A DNA stretch of 64,000 bases from Bin80 sp026709335 (GTDB lineage Bacteria > Bacteroidota > Rhodothermia > Rhodothermales > Bin80). Made by a program: the position numbers and the translations under genes. Every line of letters starts with the position of its first letter. The first letter of the stretch is position 1. Of the stretch, positions 27,192 through 37,474 are shown piece after piece. The stretch covers positions 558,001 to 622,000 of the forward strand of contig OZ241385.1 of NCBI GenBank assembly GCA_965200825.1. Reading direction: 5' to 3'. The notes beneath the pieces were generated by a model. That model did not search any database. It saw only the letters and a program-made list of their open reading frames with translations, and was not told the origin of the DNA.

Positions 27192-29384
27192 ATGAAGGGG
27201 CTGGTTGGATTCGCCCTGTTGGGGGTTTTATTCCCTTCTTTGGCCCTGGCACAGTCAGATCTCTTGGATGTGAACGAAAGCACATCCATCCGGCGTGTAG
27301 AGTTCAGCTACACAGATTCGGATCGCTACTCTCCGAGATTTACCGTTTCCGAGTTGCGTGAATTTATCGCAGTTCGCGGGCACTCACGTTGGAACTGGGT
27401 GCGGCGGTTCTTGAACAGGCCTAGAACAGAGGATTATCTTTTAAGTCCAATCGAGTTGCAGCGGGACGTTGTTCGGCTACGCCAGGCTTTTTTGGAAGCT
27501 GGTTACCTTCATACGTATGTTGACTACTCTGCGTCTACTCACGATCGGCAAAAAAACAGGGTTGTGATCAGATTCAGGATCACTCAAGGCCCACCTGTGA
27601 TTATTCAGGATGTTGGATTCTACGCAGAAGGAAGTTTTTTGGCAGCAAGCCTGGACGAAGAGTTGCGGGAGGCATGGATCAAGTTTCGAGATCGGACCGG
27701 TTTTGATGTGGGAGATGTATTCACAAATTTTGAGATGGTGCAGATAGAGGATAAAGTGTTGAGTTGGTTCAAGAACGAGGGATATGCATTCGCAACACTA
27801 CACACATCATTCGGCATTGATTCGGTATACAATGCTGCAGACATCAGCTTTCAGGTGGATACCGGGCCGAAGGGGTATATTGACGGAGTTCAGGTGGAGG
27901 GAGCTCCGGCCGTGAGTCGGCATGTGATTTTTCGGGCATTGCCCTTCAAGAAGCAGGATCTCTTCTCCCAACAAGACCTGATTGATGGCCAGCGTGCACT
28001 GTTCGCCCTAGGACTGTTCAGTGTGGTCCAGGTAGATGTACCACCACAGGTAAGAGATAGTACTGTACAAGTTCTGATTAATCTGGAGCGTTCACGGCCG
28101 CGACATATCTCTGCCGAAACAGGATATCATCAGCGGCAGGGGATTGTTGGCGAAGGCCGCTGGACTCATCGTAATTTTTTGGATGGTGGAAGGACTTTAA
28201 GCCTGAACGCTCAAATTCAAACTGGTCTGTTGGCCACTGCCGGTGTTGGAGGTGTAGCGGGTCGGTCAGCGCGGGCAGCGGCATCATTGACACAGCCATA
28301 CATTGGATTGCGTGAATTACGCGGAATATTGGAACCATTCATACATTACGAACGAGATCCTCTTTTGAGCAGTTCATCAAAGTTGTTTGAGTTCAATCGG
28401 CGCGAGTACGGTGCTTCAATGACATTTATTTATGGACTTCAGCAAACCAGAGTCATGAGTTTACGCTATAGCCTTACCCGGACGACAAGCTTTACAAAGA
28501 CGCTTCCAGGCAATGCGTATGACAAAAGTATCTTATCATTAGGAGGAACATTTGGTTGGACGGACAATATTTTGCGACCTTCTCGTGGCGTCATTATTCA
28601 GCCACTCGTAGAGCAGGGAGGAAGAATTGAATCCTGGCTGGGTGTTCGTTCCTTTGGGGTAAACTATCTCAAGGCGCAACTACAGATGGGAGCGTATGTG
28701 CCTGTTTCCAGGAGCGTGAGCTTAATCGGGCGATTCAAAGCGGGTCGGATATGGCCCGGGGGGACCAAACGTAAGGTACTATATAGTGCCGAGGGATCAC
28801 AGATTGTCGACACACAATTTTTACAGCCTACGGAAGATCGTTTTGATCCTCTGCGGTATTATATCGGGGGAGCTGATGACGTGCGAGGCTGGGGGACTGG
28901 GCTAGCAGGCCCTAAAGCAATCCGCACGGAGAATCTGGAGGTGGAAAACGAGGCATCCATGGCACAGGGTGTATACGAACCCATTGGAGGATTGGCTCGT
29001 TTGGTTGTGAGTGCGGAAGCGCGATTTCGATTGAGTGGGCCGTGGTATGGAGCAGTGTTTGCAGATGCAGGCGCCGTATCCTCTCAGAATGCCGTACCCT
29101 GTACAAAAGCCCTATTTGAGGATGTCAATCTGACACGTAGTGCTTTGATTCAATGTGGTTTCAGGGATACGGGGCGAATTAAAATTCGCCAGTTCAAGAT
29201 TGGATCCGGCTTAGGCGTACGCTACGACACTCCAATCGGGTTTATTCGCCTGGATGTTGCAGCCAAGCTAAACCCCGATCCCTTGGATCTACGATCATCT
29301 ACAGCTGCACTGATCCCTGGGGACGTCAGTAGCAATACATGGTATCGTTTTAATGTTCACTTCAGTATCGGACAGGCGTTTTAG
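27192..29384 (+). CDS. BamA/TamA-family outer-membrane assembly protein
   Basis: 730 residues with a signal peptide (cleavage after LALAQ). POTRA-like repeats fill residues ~35-330 (for example VVIRFRITQGPPVIIQDVGF, then GYIDGVQVEGAPAVSRHVIF), followed by a C-terminal 16-stranded barrel of the Omp85/bacterial surface antigen type, with YYIGGADDVRGWGTGLAGP as the conserved L6-type region and a terminal aromatic-rich strand ending FSIGQAF. Directly upstream of tamB (32-nt overlap), so by context it is the TamA-like partner, although BamA itself cannot be excluded. It inserts barrel proteins or links to inner-to-outer-membrane lipid transport. Confidence 0.85.
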   Translation: MKGLVGFALLGVLFPSLALAQSDLLDVNESTSIRRVEFSYTDSDRYSPRFTVSELREFIAVRGHSRWNWVRRFLNRPRTEDYLLSPIELQRDVVRLRQAFLEAGYLHTYVDYSASTHDRQKNRVVIRFRITQGPPVIIQDVGFYAEGSFLAASLDEELREAWIKFRDRTGFDVGDVFTNFEMVQIEDKVLSWFKNEGYAFATLHTSFGIDSVYNAADISFQVDTGPKGYIDGVQVEGAPAVSRHVIFRALPFKKQDLFSQQDLIDGQRALFALGLFSVVQVDVPPQVRDSTVQVLINLERSRPRHISAETGYHQRQGIVGEGRWTHRNFLDGGRTLSLNAQIQTGLLATAGVGGVAGRSARAAASLTQPYIGLRELRGILEPFIHYERDPLLSSSSKLFEFNRREYGASMTFIYGLQQTRVMSLRYSLTRTTSFTKTLPGNAYDKSILSLGGTFGWTDNILRPSRGVIIQPLVEQGGRIESWLGVRSFGVNYLKAQLQMGAYVPVSRSVSLIGRFKAGRIWPGGTKRKVLYSAEGSQIVDTQFLQPTEDRFDPLRYYIGGADDVRGWGTGLAGPKAIRTENLEVENEASMAQGVYEPIGGLARLVVSAEARFRLSGPWYGAVFADAGAVSSQNAVPCTKALFEDVNLTRSALIQCGFRDTGRIKIRQFKIGSGLGVRYDTPIGFIRLDVAAKLNPDPLDLRSSTAALIPGDVSSNTWYRFNVHFSIGQAF

Positions 29385-32300
29385 GAGGCCTTGGCTTTCG
29401 ATATTAGGGGCTGTGCTGATGATGATAGGGCTTGCCCAGACCCCTTGGGGGATAGGTATGTTTACCAGGTTCGTGCTACACGCAAGTAATATCGATCTCA
29501 GATTTGATTCTTTGCATGGTTTCTGGATGCATTCACTTGAAGTGCGTGGAATTGAAGGCAATATAGGAGAGGAGTTATTTATTCGCGTGGATACCGTTCA
29601 GATTCAGCTTTCTGCAAAACATCTATTTACCGGCCATCTTCATGCATGGCGTGTGAATTTAATCAACCCCGATGTGCATATAGGAAGAAGTTCACCAAGA
29701 AGGAACACAGATATGGAGAAAGAACATAACGGGTCGATCAAGCTTCCCGGGATTGATTTGATTCAGGTCTGGGGAGGAAGACTCTATGTAGCAGACGAAA
29801 TGGTTGAGGCTGAAGGGATTGAAATTCAGGGAAATCTTTCGCAGGACGCGATAGCGCTTGACACTCTATATGGGAATTTTATATGGCGTCAAGAAGCATT
29901 TAGATTGCTGACAAGTGGCCGTATAGAGCTCAATACGGGTTTCGTGCAGATAGACACATTATCCCTGAGTGGCCCGGAATCCAATATTCATGTGCACGGA
30001 ACTGTGGGGGCGCAAACAAATCTGAATATTGACGCAACTCCCCTCTCAGCAGATTTGTTGGGATCATGGTTGCCAGGTATTGAAGAGAGGTTCACAGTTT
30101 CTGCTAAGCTCCAGGGGGAGAAAGATTCGTTACGCGTAGGATTTGACGGAGTGTCTGACAGTGGAGGAAGCCTCGAGATACGTGGAAGTACTCGGATTGG
30201 CGCTCCGTTTGTGTATTTGGATATTCTGAAGTTTGAGGATTTTGATGTAGCACTGATCTCATCAGAATTAGCGGGTAGAGTGACGGGGTCCATGTACGGG
30301 CAGGTTCTTGGGCAATCGTGGGATTCGCTCGATGGCAGTGTCATGATTGACCTTAAAGCGAGCATGTTAGCGGATATTCCCATCAAATCGGCAAGCTTGA
30401 CAGGAACTTTGGAAAAGGGAATCATGCAGGTTCAGGTCAATTCTGATCTTGCAATGGGATCAATGGATTTAGCGGGAGCAGTATATCCAGCTACTTCCTC
30501 CGGTCACTTACAGGGGCGATTCAGAAACCTCAACACAAAAGTTCTGGCGATGCAACACGCCAGTATCCTCGATGGTGACTTCTCAATGGAGTGGGGGGAT
30601 TCTCTGGAAGGGTATGTGGAGTTATTGCCAGGGAGATTGGGAAACATGGAGATTGACGGTGGGGAGCTTCAAATTCATTCAAAAGAGGATGCCTTCAGAC
30701 TGGTTGCCGCAGTGCGCTCCGATACAGCTCTGATCGCATTGAAAGCGGAGCGACATGAGTCCGGGGTTACGGGAATACTTGAAATGAATGCATTAGATGT
30801 GGGAGCATTGATGAATCAAGAGGATGTTCGTTCTCGGGTAAGCCTGACGGCTGAATCAACTGCGAACTGGCCTCCGGACAGTATTCTGTTTATTGTGGAG
30901 ATGGAGCCATCTCTGTGGCAGCAAGTGCCGATCCAACAAGGTCGTTTGGAGCTGTTACTGCAGGGATTTAATCTTGACCTGGATGGAATGATAGAGCTCC
31001 CATCTGGTAGCGTGACAGTTCGTGGGGGAATAAATTTTGAATCCAGCCCTCCTGCATGGACTTTGAGTCAGGCAGTAGTAAAAAGCTTGAATTTGCAGGA
31101 TCTGGGAATAGGAATCCGGTCAGATCTAAATACTCAGATACAATTCTCGGGAAGTGGGATTGAATATGCCCGAGGGGAATTAATGATCGATTCTTCCATG
31201 GTCAATCAGGAGGTTATTCCCGGCGGAGGGGCTTCCTTGGAGATGTTAGGCGGAGAAATTTTTTTAGATAGTCGGCTTAGAGTTGGATTGGGGCGTTTTG
31301 ACTCTCAGGTGACAGCCCATCCGTTGGAGGTATTTCCAGACATAGAAGTCATGAACGCCGAATTTGAACAAATAGATATAGGAGCTCTATTAGGTATGGA
31401 TTCGTTTTCAACTGATCTCAGTGGGCGTATAGACAGTTTACACTGGGGGGATGCCGGCTATGCCAGTTTGACCCTCGATTCCGGTTCAGTGAATACGTTG
31501 GAGATTTCCGGTGCACAACTGCATGCACAGACCTTTGGAGATACGCTTTCAGTCAAAGGAAATGTAGCTGTAGATCAGGGGCATCTACTGCTGGATCATA
31601 TAGAGATCGGGCCAAGTCAAGATGTGAGTGCCGAAGGTTCATTTAATAACCTTTCTCTGGAGGGGTTTGGCCTTACAAGTTCAGACTTAAATGGTAGATT
31701 TCGCGTAGATATTGCGGGGACAGCCCCTGAAACTATGAAGGTGAATCATGCATGGATTGAAGCAGATGGTACACAGATAGGGAATGTACATTTTGATCGG
31801 TTCCTGTTGACTGGAGCCATGAAGGATGGACAGATCACTTTGGATCAACTTGATGTATCCAGTAATGCTGGCTATCTGAGAGGGGAGGGGGGTGTCTCAC
31901 TTTTCGGTGACTCTCCGGATTCTCTGAAATTCACAGGTTCAATAATAAGCCCGGCCTTGCTTGAGGGTTGGACTGGTGGGTCACCTATTATCGGAACCGG
32001 GACAGATACTCTGTGGGCATTTTTAACCCATCAGAGAGATTCGTTAAGGTGGGCATCCGGATTTGCAACACAGCCTGCGACATGGAAATCAGTGCGTTTG
32101 TTTCGGGGATCCGGTTATGCAGAGGGAACTATGCAAGATTTTAAACCCAGAGTCGATAGAGCTGAAATCATCCTTGATCGAATATCAATTCCAAATCTTT
32201 CTGCGAGATATGCGAATCTGAAATTGATGGAGCAGCAAGGCAAGATTCGCTATGAAGCCCGATTGGGAGTCGATGATGACAGGTCATTCCATTTGGGCGG

Positions 32301-34197
32301 AGAAGCGGACCTTGAAGCACGCCGAGGAGTCCTCAGAACTCTGGATATGTATTTGGGAGAAGATAAATGGGCCCTTGGTGTTCCAGCAGAAATTCAATTT
32401 AAAGACGGAATCAGGATCCGGTATTTTGTGTTTGAGAGTGAGAGTCAGGAGATAAGCCTGGATGGGATAATTGATTCGGATGGTGACCAACGTCTGGGGC
32501 TCAATCTGTACAATGTTCAGCTGGCCCCATTCACGGATCTTATTGGATTTCCTGCCTTGGGCGGAATTGCAAATGCCGATCTGTTTTTCTATGGACCTGC
32601 CACTTCGCCATTCCTGACAGGTTCTTTGAATCTGACCGTGGATTCGGAAAGCGAACGAGTTGGAAGTGTTGCTGTGCAGATTGCTTACGAAGAAAACGGA
32701 TTAGATATGGAAGCTGATTTTATCCATACAGACGGAAGTACGCTTTCCATGACAGGGCTACTCCCTCTTGATTTGAGGTTGAAAAAAGAAGATTCCGTAT
32801 CACTACCGGAAGCCTCCATGACCTTGGATGCGAACAGGTTCAATCTTGCCTGGATCAGTCCTTTTCTTGGGCAGAACGACATCAATGGTATAGCGGGTGA
32901 GTTGACTGCTGACATTGGTATTGCAGGATCACGGTCATCGCCCAGCCTGACAGGAAACCTGCAGCTGTCTGATGTAAGCCTCAGCCTTCCTCAACTTGGG
33001 ATCCGCCCTACAGATATTCAATTGGATGCTGTCATGAGTCGAGACACGATTTATGTTCAGAGATTCAAGACATCAAGCGGGCAGGGAACTATGAGGGGAT
33101 CAGGGTATATGTTTCTTACTGAGCCAAATCAGGGAGCCCTAGATATAGAATTGGACTTGAGCGATTTTCGAGTCGTGAATACTGCCCCGTATGTAGCTGA
33201 CGTCAGCGGTGATTTGATATTCGGAGGTACATTGGAGAGGCCTGATCTATCAGGGAACTTGGAGATGGCCAACGCCGTGATCCGTCCTCAGGATGTTCCG
33301 GTGACCCTTACGGACGGCACTCTTAATTTTACCGAGGCGGATTTACAGATGTTGGAAAAGAATTTTAATATTCGGGCAGGTGTGAGAGATACTACAACAT
33401 ATTCACTTGTTGATGCACTCACCATGAATCTGACGGTTGGCATTCCCGGAAGTGTACGATTGCATAATCTTCAAAATCCGGAAATGAATGTACTGCTCAG
33501 TGGGTCTCTCATGCTCAATAAGGAACCTCATGCGGAACAGGAGCTTCGGGGGACAGTCAGTATTGTACCCGAGTTTAGCTATTTGAGGCAGTTTGGGAGA
33601 AGGTTTGATATTCGGCGTGGTCGAGTGGCGTTTGCCGGGTCTGCGACCAATCCATTTTTTGATCTGCAGGCTGTACTGGATATCCCAAATCGAAGTGGGC
33701 AGGATACTCCCGTGACGATTTTATTGGATGCATCAGGGCAGTTGCAAGATCCGGCATCTCTGGCACTCGAACTACGTAGTGAACCTGTACAACTTGACCG
33801 AGCAGATTTGATATCGTATATGGCGACGGGGCGTCCGGCTGCCGATGCATTTCAGCTCGGAGGTGGGGGAGCTCTTCTGAGTGGGAGCAATCTTGCACTC
33901 CAGCAACTTTCCAGCCTCATTGCCGGGGCAGCGGGTGCAGGGTTGGGGCTGGACGTCGTTCAGATTGATCCGGAAACCGGTGGTGGAGTGACACTAACAG
34001 CGGGGAAGTATGTATCTCGCAAGCTGTTTACCTCTGTTAAATGGCCAATTACAGAAGAGCAGACATCCTTGAAAAATTCCATAGAAAATACCAGAGAATT
34101 GGTGATTGAGTATGCGCTGTATCCTTGGCTCGTCGCTCGTATGCGTGGAGAATCCGGAGCCGTAGGGCTTAGTTTTTTATATCAGTATACGTGGTGA
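29353..34197 (+). CDS. tamB: TamB-type inner-membrane-anchored translocation/lipid-transport protein
   Basis: 1614 residues with one N-terminal membrane anchor (ILGAVLMMIGLAQTPWGIGM), a very long beta-rich middle built from repeated hydrophobic-polar strands (AsmA/DUF490-like), and a C-terminal DUF490 end (VQIDPETGGGVTLTAGKYV ... GLSFLYQYTW). This is the TamB layout, which forms a long periplasmic hydrophobic groove and is implicated in moving phospholipids or helping barrel assembly. The start at 29353 overlaps the Omp85 gene by 32 nt, indicating coupling. It is followed after 7 nt by mlaE, so the whole set is probably an envelope-lipid operon. Confidence 0.93.
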   Translation: MFTSVSDRRFRRPWLSILGAVLMMIGLAQTPWGIGMFTRFVLHASNIDLRFDSLHGFWMHSLEVRGIEGNIGEELFIRVDTVQIQLSAKHLFTGHLHAWRVNLINPDVHIGRSSPRRNTDMEKEHNGSIKLPGIDLIQVWGGRLYVADEMVEAEGIEIQGNLSQDAIALDTLYGNFIWRQEAFRLLTSGRIELNTGFVQIDTLSLSGPESNIHVHGTVGAQTNLNIDATPLSADLLGSWLPGIEERFTVSAKLQGEKDSLRVGFDGVSDSGGSLEIRGSTRIGAPFVYLDILKFEDFDVALISSELAGRVTGSMYGQVLGQSWDSLDGSVMIDLKASMLADIPIKSASLTGTLEKGIMQVQVNSDLAMGSMDLAGAVYPATSSGHLQGRFRNLNTKVLAMQHASILDGDFSMEWGDSLEGYVELLPGRLGNMEIDGGELQIHSKEDAFRLVAAVRSDTALIALKAERHESGVTGILEMNALDVGALMNQEDVRSRVSLTAESTANWPPDSILFIVEMEPSLWQQVPIQQGRLELLLQGFNLDLDGMIELPSGSVTVRGGINFESSPPAWTLSQAVVKSLNLQDLGIGIRSDLNTQIQFSGSGIEYARGELMIDSSMVNQEVIPGGGASLEMLGGEIFLDSRLRVGLGRFDSQVTAHPLEVFPDIEVMNAEFEQIDIGALLGMDSFSTDLSGRIDSLHWGDAGYASLTLDSGSVNTLEISGAQLHAQTFGDTLSVKGNVAVDQGHLLLDHIEIGPSQDVSAEGSFNNLSLEGFGLTSSDLNGRFRVDIAGTAPETMKVNHAWIEADGTQIGNVHFDRFLLTGAMKDGQITLDQLDVSSNAGYLRGEGGVSLFGDSPDSLKFTGSIISPALLEGWTGGSPIIGTGTDTLWAFLTHQRDSLRWASGFATQPATWKSVRLFRGSGYAEGTMQDFKPRVDRAEIILDRISIPNLSARYANLKLMEQQGKIRYEARLGVDDDRSFHLGGEADLEARRGVLRTLDMYLGEDKWALGVPAEIQFKDGIRIRYFVFESESQEISLDGIIDSDGDQRLGLNLYNVQLAPFTDLIGFPALGGIANADLFFYGPATSPFLTGSLNLTVDSESERVGSVAVQIAYEENGLDMEADFIHTDGSTLSMTGLLPLDLRLKKEDSVSLPEASMTLDANRFNLAWISPFLGQNDINGIAGELTADIGIAGSRSSPSLTGNLQLSDVSLSLPQLGIRPTDIQLDAVMSRDTIYVQRFKTSSGQGTMRGSGYMFLTEPNQGALDIELDLSDFRVVNTAPYVADVSGDLIFGGTLERPDLSGNLEMANAVIRPQDVPVTLTDGTLNFTEADLQMLEKNFNIRAGVRDTTTYSLVDALTMNLTVGIPGSVRLHNLQNPEMNVLLSGSLMLNKEPHAEQELRGTVSIVPEFSYLRQFGRRFDIRRGRVAFAGSATNPFFDLQAVLDIPNRSGQDTPVTILLDASGQLQDPASLALELRSEPVQLDRADLISYMATGRPAADAFQLGGGGALLSGSNLALQQLSSLIAGAAGAGLGLDVVQIDPETGGGVTLTAGKYVSRKLFTSVKWPITEEQTSLKNSIENTRELVIEYALYPWLVARMRGESGAVGLSFLYQYTW

Positions 34198-34204
34198 TTT
34201 CGGA

Positions 34205-34966
34205 ATGCAGGGTTTTACAAGAATTCTTGAGGAAATTGGTTCCATTGCAACCTTCTCGGGAAAGGTTTTCCTGCAGCTGTTTCGGCGTCCTTTTGAAGGG
34301 CGTGAACTGATTCGTCAAATGGATGAGACAGGGACCAAGAGTTTGGTTCTTGTTCTGGTTACAGGTTGTTCCATTGGCATTGTACTTTCAATGCAGAGTC
34401 GTGGCACATTGGCCAGGTTCGGGGCGGAGGCTGTGCTTCCAAGTATGTTGGCGCTATCTATCGTGAAGGAGATAGGCCCGGTTATCACATCGCTTGTTCT
34501 TGCAGGGCGTTTAGGTGCTGGAATTGCTGCAGAACTGGGGTCAATGCGAGTGACTGAACAGATCGATGCACTGGAAGTCTCTGCATTACAGCCCTTCAAA
34601 TATCTGGTGATAACCCGCGTGTTGGCATGCGTGGTGATGTTTCCCCTTCTGACCATCGCCTGTGACATCGTTGCTTTACTGGGAGGATATGTAGAGGCTC
34701 TCTTGTCCACCGGCCTAGATTATCGTCAATTTATTGAGCAGGCATTTTCAAGCCTGCAACTGTCAGACGTGCTTTTCTCCACAGCAAAGACCAGTGTCTT
34801 CGGATTTTTGGTTTCCATCGTTGGTTGTTACTCTGGGTACTATGTTCGTGGGGGAACTCGAGAAGTGGGGCAGGCTGCGATGCGTGCAGTGGTGATTGGA
34901 TCTCTGCTAGTGCTCTTGGCTGATGTGTTTATGGTACGTCTTTCATTGATTCTATTTGGGAGTTAA
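34205..34966 (+). CDS. mlaE: MlaE-type ABC transporter permease
   Basis: 253 residues, five to six membrane helices. The family signature is visible: SIGIVLSMQSRGTLARFGAE, IVKEIGPVITSLVLAGRLGAGIAAELGSM in pieces, and the coupling-helix region RVTEQIDALEVSALQPF. It works with MlaF (ATPase) and MlaD (MCE protein) to move glycerophospholipids between the inner and outer membranes and keep outer-membrane asymmetry. It ends 1 nt before the MlaF start and follows tamB closely. Confidence 0.95.
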   Translation: MQGFTRILEEIGSIATFSGKVFLQLFRRPFEGRELIRQMDETGTKSLVLVLVTGCSIGIVLSMQSRGTLARFGAEAVLPSMLALSIVKEIGPVITSLVLAGRLGAGIAAELGSMRVTEQIDALEVSALQPFKYLVITRVLACVVMFPLLTIACDIVALLGGYVEALLSTGLDYRQFIEQAFSSLQLSDVLFSTAKTSVFGFLVSIVGCYSGYYVRGGTREVGQAAMRAVVIGSLLVLLADVFMVRLSLILFGS

Positions 34967-34967
34967 C

Positions 34968-35702
34968 ATGTCAGAATTTCAACCGGAAATTCTAATAAAA
35001 GATGTCCACAAGGCATTTGGAGAGCGTAAAATTCTCAGAGGTGTATCCGTGAGTGCGGAGCGTGGAAGTACATTGGCAGTAATGGGAGGGTCCGGTACGG
35101 GAAAGAGCGTGTTATTGAAGCATATGATAGGATTGATGGCACCAGATTCTGGAGAGGTATGGATTCAGGGGAAGCGAATTGATCAGTTGAGGGGATCGAA
35201 GCTTGATAAGCTGCGCTTACGGATTGGATATTTATTCCAGGGAGGAGCCTTATTTGATTCGATGACCGTAGAGGAAAATCTGGATTTTGTATTGGGACGA
35301 CATACAGCCCTGACCGCCCCCGAGCGCACCGAACAAATTCATGAGGCGATTGCTTGGGTAGATCTCCCGCATGCAGCTCCACAATATCCAGCCGAACTTT
35401 CTGGTGGACAGAGGAAACGGATTGCTCTTGCCCGTGCAGTCATTCTTCGTCCGGATATTCTACTTTGCGATGAACCCACCACAGGGCTTGACCCTGTAAG
35501 TGTTCGAAATGTCTCCAATTTGATCATGCGGTTAAAAGCAGAGCGTGGAATTACGACCGTTGCCATTACACATGATCTATTGTGTGCAGAAATAATAGCT
35601 GATCATGCGGCGTTTATCTTTGATGGAAAAATTCTTGCAAAGGGGACGCTGCAGGAATTACGTTCATCTGAAAATCCACAATTACAAGAGTTTTTCGGTT
35701 AA
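34968..35702 (+). CDS. mlaF: MlaF-type ABC transporter ATPase
   Basis: 244 residues from the ATG at 34968 (a TTG four codons earlier would overlap mlaE). Walker A is MGGSGTGKSVLLKH, Q-loop YLFQGGALFDSMTV, signature LSGGQRKRIALARA, Walker B ILLCDEPTTGLDP, and H-loop ITHDL. The FQGGALFDS Q-loop is characteristic of the MlaF/MKL group. It powers lipid transport with MlaE and MlaD; the 120-nt gap before mlaD shows no separate promoter consensus. Confidence 0.96.
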   Translation: MSEFQPEILIKDVHKAFGERKILRGVSVSAERGSTLAVMGGSGTGKSVLLKHMIGLMAPDSGEVWIQGKRIDQLRGSKLDKLRLRIGYLFQGGALFDSMTVEENLDFVLGRHTALTAPERTEQIHEAIAWVDLPHAAPQYPAELSGGQRKRIALARAVILRPDILLCDEPTTGLDPVSVRNVSNLIMRLKAERGITTVAITHDLLCAEIIADHAAFIFDGKILAKGTLQELRSSENPQLQEFFG

Positions 35703-35822
35703 TCTGGAGAGAATATGATCTATTGCATCGAGAAAACATCCAGCGAAACAGAATTCTACGGGTCTGTGCGCTGTGATGCAACATTGATGTGTAGTTTGTT
35801 TTTTAATTGGGATTGTTAGCAT

Positions 35823-36887
35823 ATGATGTCTGTTAGAGTTCGTGTTGGTCTTGTCGTCATTGTCTGTTTTGGACTTCTTGCCGGGGTTCTGTTCATTGTA
35901 GGTAGTCGAACGCTGCTCTTCAGTGATCAATTCCAGGTTCGATCACAGTTCAATTCTGTTGCTGGACTCAGTGTTGGTGCGAATGTACAGTTCCAGGGCG
36001 TTAGTATCGGGGCAGTTCAGAGTGTAGCGCTTCCTACTGAGCCAGGCGGGAAAATTGAAGTGACTATGGGGATTCGAAGCAGGGCCCGCACTATACTACA
36101 CAAGAACACTCAGGCTCAGATTAAGACACAGGGGCTTCTCGGAAGCATGATTATAGTCCTGGTGAATCCTCCGATTTTTGCGACCGAAACAGCCCCCTTG
36201 GAGAATAATGATTTGATTATCGGAGTGGATCCGTTTGATCTTTTCGAAATCACAGATAAGGCGCTGGCATCTGTACAGCGATTTGAACAGTCTGCGACTT
36301 CATTTGAGCGAATTATTGAAGACATTCGGGCTGGGGAAGGGACTTTAGGGAAACTCGTCTATGATCCTGAGTTGTATAATAGCATGGTTGCCACCGCCCA
36401 GGAAACAGAACGTCTCATGACGAATCTCGGAGACGATGCCGAGGCTTTGGTCATGCTGGCAACCCAGGCTACCGAGGGCGTTGAATCAATTCTGGGGAAA
36501 CTGGATGAGGGGGAAGGCACATTTGCTCAGTTGTTGAATGAAGCTGACCTATATGAATCTGTTCAAGCAAGTGCAGATACTCTACAGAGGATTGTAATTG
36601 GGCTCGGCCTTTTGAGCAAACGGGCTGAGGTGATGACAGATTGGGCCTCTTTGGGAGCTTTCCGTTTTGCAGAGCTCATGGAAGCGGGAAAGCATAATTG
36701 GCTCTTCAAGCGCTATTTTGAAGAACGGGGGTATATGGAGCAAGCCCCTTTTGAAGTACGCGAGCGCGCAATTGCCGAGAGTTTTGAGGCGCTCGAATTC
36801 AGAGAGCAAGAGCTATTGGTGAGGGAAGAGCAGCTTCGAATCAGAGCTGCAATGCTTGACTCTCTCGAACATGAATTGAACAGGTAA
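35823..36887 (+). CDS. mlaD: MlaD-type MCE-domain lipid-binding protein
   Basis: 354 residues. One N-terminal membrane anchor (VGLVVIVCFGLLAGVLFIVG) followed by a single MCE domain (FNSVAGLSVGANVQFQGVSI ... KTQGLLGSMIIVLV). The C-terminal ~200 residues are helical and acidic (LGKLVYDPELYNSMVATA repeats, and EFREQELLVREEQL at the end) and probably form the long channel-lining helices seen in MCE proteins. It is the periplasmic substrate-binding ring of the Mla system. The gene that follows starts 3 nt later, or more likely 84 nt later. Confidence 0.93.
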   Translation: MMSVRVRVGLVVIVCFGLLAGVLFIVGSRTLLFSDQFQVRSQFNSVAGLSVGANVQFQGVSIGAVQSVALPTEPGGKIEVTMGIRSRARTILHKNTQAQIKTQGLLGSMIIVLVNPPIFATETAPLENNDLIIGVDPFDLFEITDKALASVQRFEQSATSFERIIEDIRAGEGTLGKLVYDPELYNSMVATAQETERLMTNLGDDAEALVMLATQATEGVESILGKLDEGEGTFAQLLNEADLYESVQASADTLQRIVIGLGLLSKRAEVMTDWASLGAFRFAELMEAGKHNWLFKRYFEERGYMEQAPFEVRERAIAESFEALEFREQELLVREEQLRIRAAMLDSLEHELNR

Positions 36888-36970
36888 GCGTGGCGAACAG
36901 TATCGTTTACTCGAGTCGATCAAGGTGGCGCCCAAGTCGATCCTTGTTAGGGTGTATTCTTCGGTTAAGG

Positions 36971-37474
36971 ATGAAAAGCCACAGGCACGCTGAGGCATGG
37001 TATCTGATCATTATATCCAGTATCATCGTCACATTGACAGTAATGCAGTTTCTGAGCTGGAGCTTCTGGCATGAGGAAATCACCGGTAACCCCGAAACTA
37101 TGATGTGGTATTGGGTTGGTCAGTTGGGAATCGGAGGAATTGTCTTGGTTGGAGGATTTTTGGGATTTACTCCCCGCGTTCATGTTACATGGAATGGTTT
37201 GATTCTGGCCGTATCTCAGGGACGAAGATCTTCCAAAATCAATCCTGAGTCGATAACAAATTGTCAAATCATACCGGCCTTGAGGTATTATCGTGAGTGG
37301 GATCGCCGAGTAGAACGCTACATGACTCATATCCCAGACGATGTACTTTTGATATTCACAGAAAGCGGAACCACTGCGATTGCGATTGGAATTAACCCTG
37401 ATGCTCATGCAGTACTATTGACTGCAATTCACAAAATTGAACCTACTGAAGTCAAGGCTTTGAATGCGGTTTAA
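36971..37474 (+). CDS. Small membrane protein, function unknown
   Basis: 167 residues from the ATG at 36971; an ATG at 36890 would add 27 Arg-rich residues. Two membrane spans (YLIIISSIIVTLTVMQFLSW and LGIGGIVLVGGFLGF) are followed by a ~100-residue cytoplasmic domain with strands VHVTWNGLILAVSQGRR and DDVLLIFTESGTTAIAIGI, a layout that resembles PH-like membrane domains. No catalytic motif. It overlaps tgt by 11 nt and follows mlaD; a part in the same envelope operon is possible. Confidence 0.65.
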   Translation: MKSHRHAEAWYLIIISSIIVTLTVMQFLSWSFWHEEITGNPETMMWYWVGQLGIGGIVLVGGFLGFTPRVHVTWNGLILAVSQGRRSSKINPESITNCQIIPALRYYREWDRRVERYMTHIPDDVLLIFTESGTTAIAIGINPDAHAVLLTAIHKIEPTEVKALNAV